From: Aeromonas hydrophila subsp. hydrophila ATCC 7966
GTDB taxonomy: Bacteria; Pseudomonadota; Gammaproteobacteria; Enterobacterales; Aeromonadaceae
DNA: 64,000 nt
Assembly (NCBI RefSeq): GCF_000014805.1
Contig: NC_008570.1
Coordinates: 2,609,001-2,673,000 of the forward strand
Reading direction: 5' to 3'
The notes under the pieces are model-generated. The model searched no databases. It saw nothing but the letters and a program-made list of their open reading frames with translations, and was not told where the DNA came from. A program made the position numbers and the translations under genes. Of the stretch, positions 1 through 8,561 are shown one piece after another. Positions within the stretch are counted from its first letter, which is position 1; every line of letters starts with the position of its first letter.

Positions 1-639
1 CGCCGCGACGGCAGCGAATTTCCGCTGGAGGTGACCATCGCCAAGATCAACCTGGGCCAGACCACCGAGATGACCGCCATCCTGCGGGATATCTCGGAGC
101 GGGCCCGGCTGGTGGAGGAGCTCAAGGTGGCGGCCACCACGGATCCCCTCACCGGGATCGCCAACCGGCGCCGCTTCGACGAGCTGGTCAAGCTGGAGAT
201 GCAACGCTGTCAGCGCTTCGGCCACACCATGAGCCTGCTGCTGATCGACATCGATCACTTCAAGCAGATCAACGACACCTATGGCCATCAACAAGGGGAT
301 CAGGCCATTCTCAGCCTGGTCAGACGGGTTGCCAAACAGCTGCGGGAGGTGGACATGCTGGGCCGCTGGGGCGGCGAGGAGTTCATCGTGCTGCTGCCGG
401 AAACCTCGCTGGAGCTGGCCTGGGCCAGTGCGGAGCGGATCCGCCTCGCCGTCGAGTCACAGTTGCATCAACTCGGCGCAGGCACCGAGGTGCCGCTCAC
501 CATCAGCATCGGCATCAGTGCCAGCCTGGGCCCGCAGGATACGGTGGAACGCATGGTGCGCCGGGCCGATACCGCTCTCTATCTGGCCAAGAAACAGGGG
601 CGCAACTGTTCAAGGAAGGCACTGCCAGACGCCCCCTGA
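1..639 (+). CDS. Diguanylate cyclase with PAS remnant (5' truncated by window edge)
   Basis: The frame is open from base 1, so the gene starts outside the window; 212 residues are visible. The first ~35 residues look like the end of a PAS sensor domain (RRDGSEFPLEV, then ILRDISER). A GGDEF domain follows, with an active-site GGEEF at about visible residues 124-128 and an intact RxxD inhibitory site (REVD) exactly five residues upstream. GGDEF enzymes join two GTP into cyclic di-GMP; GGEEF is a functional variant, and the I-site implies product feedback. What the PAS part senses cannot be told. It converges on a minus-strand phosphatase gene, with only short inverted repeats between them. Confidence 0.93.
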   Translation, partial: RRDGSEFPLEVTIAKINLGQTTEMTAILRDISERARLVEELKVAATTDPLTGIANRRRFDELVKLEMQRCQRFGHTMSLLLIDIDHFKQINDTYGHQQGDQAILSLVRRVAKQLREVDMLGRWGGEEFIVLLPETSLELAWASAERIRLAVESQLHQLGAGTEVPLTISIGISASLGPQDTVERMVRRADTALYLAKKQGRNCSRKALPDAP

Positions 640-692
640 CAGGCAATACATGTCAGGCCTGAGCAAGGCTCAGCAGGCCTGGCACCTTTGGC

Positions 693-1322
693 TCAATTCA
701 AGGCAGCGACGCCATGTTCGCTGCCCGGCCGGGCAAAGAAACCCGGCGGCCCGCCAGCGTCGCCACATGCAAGCGACACCTCCAGCACGGCCCCGTTGGC
801 CAGCTGCCACTCGAAGAAGTCGTCAAATCCCGCCACGGTCAGCGCCCGGATCACCTTGGCCACCACGCCGTGCGCCACCAGCAACACCCGTTCCTGGCGG
901 CCGCTCTGCGCCAGTTCCGCCAATCCCTGCCCCACCCGGGCAATGACTTCGTCCAGCGACTCGCCCCCAGGTGGCGCCTCGGCCCAGCGCCGGGTGATGT
1001 TGCGTGCCCACAGCGCAGGGTAACGCTCCCTCGCCTCTTGCTGGGTCAGTCCCTCGAACACCCCGACATGGCGCTCGCGAAAAGCGGGGGCGAGCGTCAC
1101 CGGCAGCGCCAGCTCGTCCGCCACCAGGGCCGCACTTTGCCGTGCCCGCAGCAAGGGGGAGCTCAGCAGCCGCTGAAACGGAGCCTGCGCCAAGGCTAGA
1201 ACCCTTGCCTGCGCGCTGATCTGGGCCACCCCGGTGTCGCTCAGACCGATATCCAGCGCCCCCTGATAGCGCTCCTCGGCATTGGCCGGGGTTTGCCCGT
1301 GGCGCATCACCACCAGTTGCAT
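693..1322 (-). CDS. Histidine phosphatase (phosphoglycerate mutase-like) protein
   Basis: A 209-residue protein with the N-terminal RHG phosphohistidine motif (MRHGQTPAN, residues 6-14) and the second conserved histidine near the C-terminus (LVAHGVVAKV). These are the catalytic features of the branch-2 histidine phosphatase superfamily, which includes CobC and GpmB-like phosphatases. The ATG at 1322 is chosen because the RHG motif follows directly, as in the family, and a purine-rich AAAGGAA lies upstream; a longer upstream frame adds only low-complexity sequence. Substrate is unknown. No cobalamin genes are nearby, so a CobC role is not supported by context. Confidence 0.88.
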   Translation of the reverse strand: MQLVVMRHGQTPANAEERYQGALDIGLSDTGVAQISAQARVLALAQAPFQRLLSSPLLRARQSAALVADELALPVTLAPAFRERHVGVFEGLTQQEARERYPALWARNITRRWAEAPPGGESLDEVIARVGQGLAELAQSGRQERVLLVAHGVVAKVIRALTVAGFDDFFEWQLANGAVLEVSLACGDAGGPPGFFARPGSEHGVAALN

Positions 1323-1371
1323 TGTCTGTTCCTTTGATTGCGGCCGATGCTCGCGCGGCCTCGCCCCGTTC

Positions 1372-1770
1372 TCACGGCTTGGGGGCAAACTGCTCGAACA
1401 CCTGCTGACCGGTCAGGGTCGGTGTCTCGTTTTTCAGCTCGTAGAAATCGGGCTTTTCATCGATGAAGATCTGACTCGCCAGCTGGAAGGATTCGCTCTG
1501 AAACAGGCCGGCCGGCACTATGTATTCATCCGTCGGCAACAGGTGATAGAAAAGGTGGGTACCGCAGGTGGGGCAAAATCCTCGCTCAGCCCACTCCGAG
1601 GAGCGATAGGCCACCGGGGTGAGCCCGTGAAAGCGCACCTCCTTGCCGCAGTGCACCGCAAACAGGGGGCCGCCCGACCAGCGCCGACAGGTGCTGCAGT
1701 GACACAGCCCCACCTCCTTATGATCGCCGGCCGAGACCTCAATCCCGCCGCACAGACAATGTCCCTTCAT
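1372..1770 (-). CDS. GFA-family (DUF636) zinc protein
   Basis: A 132-residue protein with the spaced cysteines of the GFA fold: GHCLCGG at the start, LCHCSTC around residue 24, and FCPTCGTH around residue 70. The family binds zinc and is named for a glutathione-dependent formaldehyde-activating enzyme, though most members have no proven reaction. The strand shows AAGGAGG just before a GTG-ATG pair; spacing favours the ATG at 1770. It sits 49 bp upstream of the phosphatase gene in the same direction, so the two may be co-transcribed. Confidence 0.85.
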   Translation of the reverse strand: MKGHCLCGGIEVSAGDHKEVGLCHCSTCRRWSGGPLFAVHCGKEVRFHGLTPVAYRSSEWAERGFCPTCGTHLFYHLLPTDEYIVPAGLFQSESFQLASQIFIDEKPDFYELKNETPTLTGQQVFEQFAPKP

Positions 1771-1906
1771 CACGCCTCCTTGCCTCTTGTTGTCGCATGC
1801 CGTCGTTGACGTGATCGCGCCATCGCCGCCACTGCCGGATCAGATGAGTACCATGTTGTATCCTCGTCGGCCACCGCCCCCATCACAAAACCGGCTGCGG
1901 GATGGC

Positions 1907-2287
1907 TCACGAGGCCGGCAGCCAGCGCTCCTGCAATGCAATCCGGTTGCCTTCCAAGTCCTGAATCTCGGCCACCTTGATGCCCTCCCCGACCTGCGTC
2001 ACCGGGTAGAGCTGCCTGGCCCCGGCCGCCTGGGCCATCGCCATCACCCGCTCAATCTCGCTGACCGCGAGATAGATCCGCGTCCCGTCGATACTGGGCA
2101 CATAGCTCTCCCCTTTGGCCAAAGCGCCGGAACAACCCTCCACCCCTTCTGTCAGCGGGAACAGCGCCATCTCGTTGCCATCAATCTGGGTCAATTCAAA
2201 CTCGATGCCAAACACACGGCGGTAAAATGCCGTGGCACGCGCCATATCCGTTACCGGGATTTCAAAATGCATGGCAATATTGAACAT
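1907..2287 (-). CDS. VOC-family (glyoxalase/bleomycin resistance-like) protein
   Basis: A 126-residue single-domain VOC protein. It has the family start MHFEIPVTDMARATAFYRRV and the terminal strand pattern IQDLEGNRIALQE typical of PhnB/lactoylglutathione-lyase-like folds. The start at 2287 is preceded by AGAGGAGACTTC, a good ribosome binding site; an in-frame codon at 2308 would place that site inside the protein. The substrate is unknown. VOC proteins range from glyoxalases to antibiotic-binding proteins. The same-strand GFA gene lies 136 bp downstream. Confidence 0.85.
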   Translation of the reverse strand: MFNIAMHFEIPVTDMARATAFYRRVFGIEFELTQIDGNEMALFPLTEGVEGCSGALAKGESYVPSIDGTRIYLAVSEIERVMAMAQAAGARQLYPVTQVGEGIKVAEIQDLEGNRIALQERWLPAS

Positions 2288-2742
2288 GAAGTCTCCTCTG
2301 ATTTTCACTCATCGACACAGTGATACCTCATTGCGGGGTGACGGCCAATGTTTTTTAACCGCTGGATATGCCTGCTTCGATAAAGATGAATATTCTGGCG
2401 ATGGGTGCCTGGCGAAAAAAAGAGGCAGCGCAATAACGGAGCGCCGTCACCAACACTGGCCATAAAAATACTATTTAAGAGCACGCACCCCAGATTTAAA
2501 ACTGGGCCAGAGCGATATTTTTGACTGACTATGCCCACCCTCACCCATTGTTGTCAGATATTTTTATCACCGAGCGCGCTTATACGCTGATAAACATTCA
2601 GCTCCGCATCCTACCCCACCCAATTAGACACTGGTTTTATTTTTACAGGCCGAATATCGAAAAGGGGGACAACAATATGTCCCCCGACTTGGCAAGAGAG
2701 GTGTTATCCATTGCCGAGTTTATTGATACCAGCCGCTTTACG
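2288..2742. other. Intergenic region, AT-rich
   Basis: About 455 bases between the VOC gene and the chitinase gene. It is clearly more AT-rich than its neighbours. The only structure I can support is the chitinase terminator near 2664-2685. Short open frames in this stretch lack ribosome binding sites and family features. Confidence 0.6.
2658..2686 (-). terminator. Rho-independent terminator of the chitinase gene
   Basis: On the minus strand GGGGGACA (2685-2678) pairs with TGTCCCCC (2671-2664) around a six-base loop, followed by TTTTCG. It lies about 57 bases after the chitinase stop codon. Confidence 0.85.
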
Positions 2743-4191
2743 CTATTTCGCCGGCACCAGCACCCAGGGATCACCCTTACCCGGTTCATTGCCCTGGGTC
2801 CACCACTTGGCCTGATAGATGGCGCCCTTGTAGCTCACCTTGTTGCCCGCCGTATAGACCTTGCTGGCGCTCCAGGCGGCCACATCCCCCACGGGGGGAT
2901 CGGTCGGGTCAACCGGCGCAGGATCCAGTTTGGCCACTACCCGCACCTTGGGCCAGTTGGCGTGGGAGCCGTAGAAGTTGGTCACGCACTTCTCGTAATC
3001 CCCCGGCACCAGTGCCGAGTAGGCGGTCTGGAACCCCACCAGTTCACATTCGAACGAGTAGCCGCCGGGCCGGTCCGGATAGTATTTCCAGTTGCCGTCC
3101 CAGTTGGTGTAGAGCACGTCGGTGGCGCCGTTGAGATTGAGGCTGCCATAGGGGGTCTGTTGCCAGCAGGTATTCTTCTCGTCGGCCTTGACGGGGATCT
3201 GATAGTGCTCGGCGAGCCCTTCCCAGTAGCGGATACGGTTGACCGGCTGCCCCTTGTTTTTGTTCTGCTCGCCGCACTCGATGCCACCATTGATGACGTT
3301 GATGGTGGTGCCAAAGCCATAGCCGATGCCGGCGGCGATCTCGCGCTGGGAGGGCACCCAGGTGCGATCAATCACGTGCAGCATGGCGGGTTTGGGCGCC
3401 TGCGGGGTCAGGAAGAACCAAATGGCGGAGGCGAGGTTGAGCCAGGAGTCGGCCACCAGCCCGGGGTTGCTCAGCAACACGGACCCATCGCCGTCAAACA
3501 TCGCCTCGGAGAAGGCGCCGTAGTTGAAGTGATAAGAGAGCTGCTTGGCGCCGCGGCCGAAATAACCCTGCCCTGTGCTGCAGGGCCACTTCTTGTTCTG
3601 CCAGTCGTTCTGGCCGCAGCCGGTGGTGTAGCCGGTCTGCCCCTCCGACCAGCCCATCTCGCGCACGTGCACCAGCGCCTGCTGCCACTCCTCCAGCGCC
3701 AGCGGGTTGTCGGAGATATTCTCCTTGGCGATGTGACCGCCGGTTTCCTGGGCGAAATGGGCAAAGGCGGTGATGATGGATTTTTTGCAGATGGCATCGG
3801 CATCGCGGCCATCGGTATATTCGCCGCAAAAAGCCGGGAATTTCCCGACCGCCCGCAAGAAGCGCTCATAGGTATATTCCGGCGCCGCCATCTGGGTTAA
3901 ATAATCCCAATCCGATTCGGTGAATACCCGCTCGACCCGTTTGACGTTATCCGGATTACTGGCAGCCCTTGGCTTGATGGCATCGACAATGGTATTGGAA
4001 CGTGTCGCCAACGCCTTTGCCCAAATCCCGTACATGGGATTGGCCGTCTTGGTTTTTTCAACCGCCGCCAGATCCGGGGCGGCAATGACATACCCACCGG
4101 TATTTTGTGGGTCGGGTTGAATATTCATGGCATAACTTGGCAATGCGCAGGCAGCCGCAACCAGCCAAGCACAATGTGTAGGCTTGAACAT
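2743..4191 (-). CDS. Secreted family 19 chitinase with chitin-binding domain
   Basis: A 482-residue exported chitinase. A signal peptide is visible at residues 1-21 (hydrophobic AWLVAAACALPSYA, cut after Ala). The GH19 catalytic domain spans roughly residues 60-400, with the acid/base glutamate in HFAQETGGH, the YFGRGAKQLSYHFNYG segment, and INGGIECG. A C-terminal CBM5/12-type chitin-binding module follows a Pro/Asp-rich linker (DPAPVDPTDPP), recognised by AWSASKVYTAGNKVSY and AKWWTQGNEPG. It should cleave beta-1,4 GlcNAc linkages of chitin outside the cell. AAGGA lies upstream of the ATG. It stands alone with its own terminator. No dedicated regulator gene adjoins it. Confidence 0.94.
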   Translation of the reverse strand: MFKPTHCAWLVAAACALPSYAMNIQPDPQNTGGYVIAAPDLAAVEKTKTANPMYGIWAKALATRSNTIVDAIKPRAASNPDNVKRVERVFTESDWDYLTQMAAPEYTYERFLRAVGKFPAFCGEYTDGRDADAICKKSIITAFAHFAQETGGHIAKENISDNPLALEEWQQALVHVREMGWSEGQTGYTTGCGQNDWQNKKWPCSTGQGYFGRGAKQLSYHFNYGAFSEAMFDGDGSVLLSNPGLVADSWLNLASAIWFFLTPQAPKPAMLHVIDRTWVPSQREIAAGIGYGFGTTINVINGGIECGEQNKNKGQPVNRIRYWEGLAEHYQIPVKADEKNTCWQQTPYGSLNLNGATDVLYTNWDGNWKYYPDRPGGYSFECELVGFQTAYSALVPGDYEKCVTNFYGSHANWPKVRVVAKLDPAPVDPTDPPVGDVAAWSASKVYTAGNKVSYKGAIYQAKWWTQGNEPGKGDPWVLVPAK

Positions 4192-4507
4192 AACAGACAG
4201 TCCTTATGTCAGAATAACGTCGGGATAAGAGTCGCCTCGAGAATAATCCTACAGGCCACTAAATTCACGATGAAAATTAAGAATGTTGCCGGAACTGTGA
4301 GCCAATTCACTCTGCCGGTTGGCGAGCATAAAATGGATTGTGAATCGATGTGATGACGAGCCTTTCGGTTATATGAAAATAAACCGAAGAAAAATGAGAA
4401 AAGAGCGGTCACGCCGCTCTTTCAACGACACGATCGCCTCAACGGGAAGTACCAAAGGGCAAACCGCACAGCGCTGCATCAGGCCCCGCCGCGACGAGGC
4501 CAGCCGC
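4192..4507. other. Intergenic region upstream of the chitinase gene
   Basis: About 315 bases, AT-rich, holding the terminator of the upstream methyltransferase gene (4400-4422), a second weak inverted repeat (TTCGGTT ... AACCGAA, about 4364-4387) and presumably the chitinase promoter, which I cannot place with confidence. Confidence 0.55.
4391..4422 (-). terminator. Rho-independent terminator of the methyltransferase gene
   Basis: A 9-bp perfect stem AAAGAGCGG/CCGCTCTTT (4400-4408 with 4414-4422) and a 5-base loop; the minus-strand transcript continues into TCTCATTTTT. It lies about 85 bases after the stop of the gene ending at 4508. Confidence 0.8.
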
Positions 4508-5737
4508 TTATCCGTGTCGTGCTCGCACCGCGCGGATCAGGATATTGCGGGGGGTCATGGGCTTGTCGCAAAACTCCCCCACTTCCACCCGGTAGCCCTG
4601 CTCTTGCAGGAAGAGGGCGCGATCCAGCACTAACCAGAGTTCCAGCGGACGACGAAACAGGTGACGCACCAGCTCCATGCGGGCGACATCGCCATAGCGC
4701 GCCTCCCCCTTTGCCAGAAACCCGGCGTAGTCGAGGCCGGCCGGCAACACCAGCTCCTTTCGCTCGGCGGCCCAGCCACAGAAATCCTCGAAGGTGCCAG
4801 TCAGCAGGCTCTTTTGCATGTTGGGCACCGGCAGATACTCGTCCACCCCGCGCACCTGGCGCTGCAGGCAGTCAAAGGCCAGCCGCCAGGCCACCTCCTG
4901 CTCACGCAGGCGGGCGATGCGGGCGCCGCCGGTGACCGTCTCCTGCAGCGGCAACTTCAGATCGCTCTTGGCAAGCCGCAGCACACTGGCCTTGGCCGGG
5001 CCGGAGAGCGGCCGGTAGTGGCTGGTGCGGATCAGGTGATAACAACAGGGGGAGAGGGTCACCCCCTCGGCACCGCGCGCCGCCACCTGTTCAATCAGAT
5101 GGGTGTGCAGCTCGCCGCAGGCGTGCAGCGCCATGGCGTGATGGGCCGGTGCGATCAGCTGGGCGGTCTCATCGGCGAAAGCATCGGCACAGACAAATGC
5201 CATCCGGGCACCGTCGCGAGCGGCCAGCTGGCGCCCCTCTTCGCACAGTGGCGCCTGTAGCTCCAGGCTCAGCACCTCGGCTTGACGGTGCAGGGAGACC
5301 AGCCGCCCCAGGTGTCCCTTGCCCGCACACCACTCCAGATAGGGGCCGCGATGCACGGGCAGACAGGCAGTGAAGGCTTCAATCTGGGCCTGCTTGCGCC
5401 CCGGCATGTACATCGCCATGGTCCGCTCGCACGGGATGGGCTCGGCCGTCAGGGTCGGCAGCGCGCTCAGGGCATGCAGCGCTGAGCCCTGCGGGATCCA
5501 GGGGGCCAGCAGCTCGCACAGGGCAGGCATGTCGCCATCGAGCCGTTCAATCTCGGCCAGCGACAGGGCATTGAGCCGCTCAGCCAGTGCCGGCGCCGCC
5601 TTGGCAAAGGCCAGGTCCAGGTGGTGGTAGGGTTGGTATTGCCACCAGTGCCGGGCTTCGCTCAGCAGTCGATCCAGTTGTTGAAAACGTTGAGCCAGCA
5701 CGCGCGCCCCTGTTCTGCCGTCAAAATGGAGGCTCAT
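4508..5737 (-). CDS. SAM-dependent methyltransferase, METTL25/RRNAD1-like
   Basis: A 409-residue protein. The SAM-binding motif is EWCAGKGHLGR (about residue 136), followed by a Rossmann-like region. The segment SPCCYHLI, about 95 residues after that motif, is typical of the methyltransferase family that includes METTL25 and RRNAD1 (Methyltransf_32). The N-terminal ~120 residues are helical and probably a substrate-recognition part. The natural substrate is unknown; an RNA or protein target is plausible by family. The ribosome binding site is weak (GGGA). It is monocistronic with its own terminator. Confidence 0.82.
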   Translation of the reverse strand: MSLHFDGRTGARVLAQRFQQLDRLLSEARHWWQYQPYHHLDLAFAKAAPALAERLNALSLAEIERLDGDMPALCELLAPWIPQGSALHALSALPTLTAEPIPCERTMAMYMPGRKQAQIEAFTACLPVHRGPYLEWCAGKGHLGRLVSLHRQAEVLSLELQAPLCEEGRQLAARDGARMAFVCADAFADETAQLIAPAHHAMALHACGELHTHLIEQVAARGAEGVTLSPCCYHLIRTSHYRPLSGPAKASVLRLAKSDLKLPLQETVTGGARIARLREQEVAWRLAFDCLQRQVRGVDEYLPVPNMQKSLLTGTFEDFCGWAAERKELVLPAGLDYAGFLAKGEARYGDVARMELVRHLFRRPLELWLVLDRALFLQEQGYRVEVGEFCDKPMTPRNILIRAVRARHG

Positions 5738-5962
5738 TCTAGCGATCCCGCGTCAAAAAGCACTCTCATCTATGCCGCACCGTTATGGCTACCCCGCAGT
5801 CCTCCTGCGCCAACAGGTCCCCTTGATGTTCCCGATGGTCGGCAGCGGGCCAGCGACCGGGCTTAGCCTGACAAAGAGCGGGGTTTTGTGGTATATTCCG
5901 CCCCTTCATTATCTTGGCCTGCCCATCGCGGGCCATTTTACCAACGTGAATGGAACCAAAAC

Positions 5963-6541
5963 ATGACCATCAATGCCATCCTGCAAGCGCGCGCGGGCGC
6001 CAAGTGTGAACTGTGCGGTGCCGAACAGGCGCTGACTGCCTTCGCGGTCCCCCACTCTCCGGCCAGCGATGATGATCACAGCGTTGCCCTGTGCGACACC
6101 TGCCGTGGCCAGCTGGAGCAGCCGGCGACCACAGTGGTCAACCACTGGCGTTGCCTGGGCGACAGCATGTGGAGCCAGGTACCTGCGGTACAGGTCATGG
6201 CGTGGCGCCAGTTGAAGAACCTATCCGCTCAAGGCGAAGTCTGGGCTCAGGACATGCTGGACATGATGTACATGGAAGACGAGACCAAGGCCTGGGCAGA
6301 AGCGGGCATGGCCAGCGACGATGACGACAGCGTGCCCACCGTTGACTCCAACGGCGCCGTATTGGTCGAAGGTGACTCGGTGACCCTGATCAAGGATCTG
6401 GACGTCAAGGGCGCGGGCTTCACCGCCAAGCGCGGCACCCTGGTGAAGGGCATCCGCCTCACCAACAACCCGCTGCACATCGAAGGCAAGGTCAACGGCG
6501 TGCAGATCGTACTGGTCGCCGCCTACCTGAAAAAGGCCTGA
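5963..6541 (+). CDS. PhnA-domain (YjdM-like) zinc-ribbon protein
   Basis: A 192-residue protein. Two CxxC pairs (CELCGAE near residue 15 and CDTCRG near residue 45) form an N-terminal zinc ribbon. A C-terminal PhnA domain follows, with the signature VEGDSVTLIKDLDVKGAG and KRGTLVKGIRLT. An acidic linker (ASDDDDS) joins the two. The family was once called phosphonoacetate hydrolase, but that assignment does not apply to E. coli YjdM, and no phosphonate genes are nearby. The start at 5963 places the zinc ribbon at its usual distance from the N-terminus. A clear terminator follows. Confidence 0.88.
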   Translation: MTINAILQARAGAKCELCGAEQALTAFAVPHSPASDDDHSVALCDTCRGQLEQPATTVVNHWRCLGDSMWSQVPAVQVMAWRQLKNLSAQGEVWAQDMLDMMYMEDETKAWAEAGMASDDDDSVPTVDSNGAVLVEGDSVTLIKDLDVKGAGFTAKRGTLVKGIRLTNNPLHIEGKVNGVQIVLVAAYLKKA

Positions 6542-6564
6542 TCACCCTCAGCCCTGCTAGCAAG

Positions 6565-6588
6565 AGCGCCCCACGGGGCGCTTTTTTG
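6565..6588 (+). terminator. Rho-independent terminator of the PhnA-domain gene
   Basis: AGCGCCCC and GGGGCGCT pair closely and run into TTTTTT at 6582-6587, 24 bases after the stop codon. Confidence 0.9.
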
Positions 6589-6782
6589 TGCCTGCCGATA
6601 ACACTACCTCCCCCTGTTCTCGCTTAGGACCGTCGCGACACAAGGCCCTACGCCGGCATGCTGTCTGCCGTTATTTTGAGCGAAAGGTTGGTGTCATCAG
6701 CGACCCTGTGGCACTCTGGCGTTTCATGGACTGATCTACCCCCGACACCGCAAGTGTCATCACTGCAAAAGGAGCACGCCAG

Positions 6783-6890
6783 ATGGCCAAAGTCAGCAAG
6801 AAAGAGATCAAGCAGAAGATTGCCGCCCGCCTTGAGAAAATTGCCAAGCACGAGAGCAAGATCAAGAAGCTGAAAAAAGCCCTGAAATAA
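6783..6890 (+). CDS. 35-residue lysine-rich helical microprotein
   Basis: ATG at 6783 follows AAAAGGAG with eight bases of spacing, an excellent ribosome binding site, and the frame ends TAA at 6890. The product is MAKVSKKEIKQKIAARLEKI followed by fifteen further residues ending KKLKKALK. Fifteen of its 35 residues are Lys or Arg, and Ile/Leu recur in a heptad-like pattern, so a single amphipathic helix or short coiled coil is expected. There is no signal peptide. High positive charge suggests nucleic acid, ribosome or membrane-surface binding, but this is inference. The gene has its own downstream terminator 14 bases later, which strengthens it as real. I do not recognise the family. Confidence 0.75.
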   Translation: MAKVSKKEIKQKIAARLEKIAKHESKIKKLKKALK

Positions 6891-6903
6891 GGGCCGGCAG
6901 AAC

Positions 6904-6930
6904 AAAAAACCGCCTGATGGCGGTTTTTTT
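6904..6930. terminator. Bidirectional rho-independent terminator
   Basis: AAAAAACCGCC-TGAT-GGCGGTTTTTTT. The symmetric A and T tracts allow termination from both sides: the lysine-rich microprotein gene on the left and a possible minus-strand gene ending at 6940 on the right. Confidence 0.9.
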
Positions 6931-6939
6931 GTGGCGATA

Positions 6940-7200
6940 TCAGTCGTAAACCCCATCCAGTGGCCATGCTTGCCATCCCCTCGCCAGTACCAATACCTCC
7001 TGCTCCAGCCACCGACCCTGTCCAATCAGATGCATAAGCGCCTCTGCCAGCGGATTGCCCTGCCCGCCGGGCAGCGTACTAGGTAGCCTTCTCGCCAAGA
7101 ACCGCCGATGCGTCACTGGCAAACCCGGGACAAACGGCGCAAGCTGGTTGTCATACTGCCGCCCCGCTGCCGGGCGGGAGCCGGCCGGCGATACCTTCAC
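6940..7200 (-). CDS. Possible small hypothetical protein (86 aa), doubtful
   Basis: An open frame with a GTG start at 7200, ending 10 bases before a bidirectional terminator, which is the main argument for it. The product (start VKVSPAGSRP, end WQAWPLDGVYD) matches no family I recognise and has no signal or membrane segment. No convincing ribosome binding site precedes the GTG. Codon choice is mixed, including rare AGA, AGG and CTA. It diverges from the hydrolase gene starting at 7212, so its start lies in that gene's promoter region. It may be a real small gene, a decayed remnant, or chance. Confidence 0.3.
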   Translation of the reverse strand: MKVSPAGSRPAAGRQYDNQLAPFVPGLPVTHRRFLARRLPSTLPGGQGNPLAEALMHLIGQGRWLEQEVLVLARGWQAWPLDGVYD

Positions 7201-7211
7201 AGGGGCTTTTC

Positions 7212-8489
7212 ATGACGCAACCAACAGCACCCCAATCCGCCTCCTCCTGGCAGCTTGCGGATATTCGCGAGCTGACCCGACTGTTCATTCAGGCCCTGCC
7301 TGCGACGATACAGCTCACCGAGGCCGTCCATCAGGCGGTATTGAGCGGCATGGGCTTCAAGGGGCGGGAGGAAGGAAAGACGGCGGGGATCACCGGGCTG
7401 GTCTACAAGGGGGTACATGGCGCCGCCAGCGCGCTGGGCAGCGGTATTCATGCCCTGCTTGCCCGTCTGCCGCCAGCCCCGCCTTTGCAGCAAATTCCCG
7501 ACACGCCCAGCCGCGCGGCCCTGCTCGCCACCCTCAATGGCGTGATGGGGGACAAGCTGGTCGAGAGTCACAATGCCCTGGCCACCCCCATGACCCTGCG
7601 TTATCTCGGCAGGCCCCTGAGCTGGCAGACCCTGCCGGCGCAACTGCCTCCTCGTGCACGGGTGCTACTGATGGTGCACGGGCTGTGCATGAACGATCTG
7701 CAGTGGCAGACCCGGCCTCAGGATGCGCCGGTCAATCACGGGGAGATGCTGGCCAAGGCGCTGGGTTACCTGCCCATCTATGTGCGCTACAACTCGGGCC
7801 TCTCCATCGTGCAGAACGGTCACGCACTGGCCCGTCAGCTGGAACAACTGGCGACCCACTGGCCCGGCGGCCTTGGCGAGATCAGCGTGTTGGCCTACAG
7901 CATGGGCGGGCTGGTGATCCGCAGCGCCTGTCACAGCGCCGACCTGGCCGCCCATGCCTGGCCTGCTCACCTTAAAAACCTGTTATTTCTCGGCACACCC
8001 CATCATGGCGCACCGCTCGAATCCGCCGGCCACTGGCTCGAGCAACTGCTGCCGGCGACTGCCTACAGCGAGCCGTTCGTCAGGCTGGCACAGCTGCGCA
8101 GCGTCGGCATCAAGGATCTGCGTCACGGCAAGGTGATGGACTCATCCCCTGCCCGGAATCCCCCTTCTTCCCCCTTGGCCGATCCTCGCGCGCCCTTGCC
8201 CCTGCCAAGCGGAGTGCGCTGTTTTGCCATTGCGGCCACCACGGCGGCCAAACGCAGCGTGCTGGCAGATCGGTTGATTGGTGATGGTCTGGTGCCCCTG
8301 CGCAGTGCCCTTGGCCTGCATGACGAGGCACGCCACCAGCTGGCCTTTCTCCCCGCCCATACCATGATTGCCTATCGCACCAGCCACATGGCGCTGCTCG
8401 GTAGCCCGCAGGTGGCTCGTCAACTGCTGCACTGGCTACAGAGCGATCACCAGAAGCAGAGCCCGGCTGGGGAACATAACCCGCAATAG
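7212..8489 (+). CDS. Lipase-like alpha/beta hydrolase
   Basis: A 425-residue alpha/beta hydrolase. The oxyanion-hole region is VLLMVHGLCMNDLQW (about residues 151-165) and the nucleophile elbow is AYSMGGLVIRS (G-x-S-x-G variant, serine near residue 228). FLGTPHHGAPLE follows, as in PGAP1-like and lipase families. The likely final histidine is in LPAHTMIAYRTSHM. No signal peptide is seen, so the enzyme is probably cytoplasmic or membrane-associated. About 150 residues before the hydrolase core (QALPATIQLTEAVHQAVL...) may be an accessory domain. The substrate is unknown; ester or lipid hydrolysis is the family expectation. Confidence 0.87.
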   Translation: MTQPTAPQSASSWQLADIRELTRLFIQALPATIQLTEAVHQAVLSGMGFKGREEGKTAGITGLVYKGVHGAASALGSGIHALLARLPPAPPLQQIPDTPSRAALLATLNGVMGDKLVESHNALATPMTLRYLGRPLSWQTLPAQLPPRARVLLMVHGLCMNDLQWQTRPQDAPVNHGEMLAKALGYLPIYVRYNSGLSIVQNGHALARQLEQLATHWPGGLGEISVLAYSMGGLVIRSACHSADLAAHAWPAHLKNLLFLGTPHHGAPLESAGHWLEQLLPATAYSEPFVRLAQLRSVGIKDLRHGKVMDSSPARNPPSSPLADPRAPLPLPSGVRCFAIAATTAAKRSVLADRLIGDGLVPLRSALGLHDEARHQLAFLPAHTMIAYRTSHMALLGSPQVARQLLHWLQSDHQKQSPAGEHNPQ

Positions 8490-8521
8490 GCCAAAGAGGC
8501 CGGTTTGCCCCGACATAAAGT

Positions 8522-8548
8522 AAAAAACCGCCAGCTGGCGGTTTTTTT
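8522..8548. terminator. Bidirectional rho-independent terminator
   Basis: AAAAAACCGCCAG/CTGGCGGTTTTTTT is a near-perfect palindrome between the convergent hydrolase and PhzF-family genes. Confidence 0.9.
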
Positions 8549-8561
8549 CATTGTCTGACGA

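Noticed and set aside
4209..4412. A 67-residue minus-strand frame upstream of the chitinase gene
   Set aside because: Its start falls inside the terminator stem of the upstream gene and it has no ribosome binding site; the hydrophobic look comes from AT-rich DNA.
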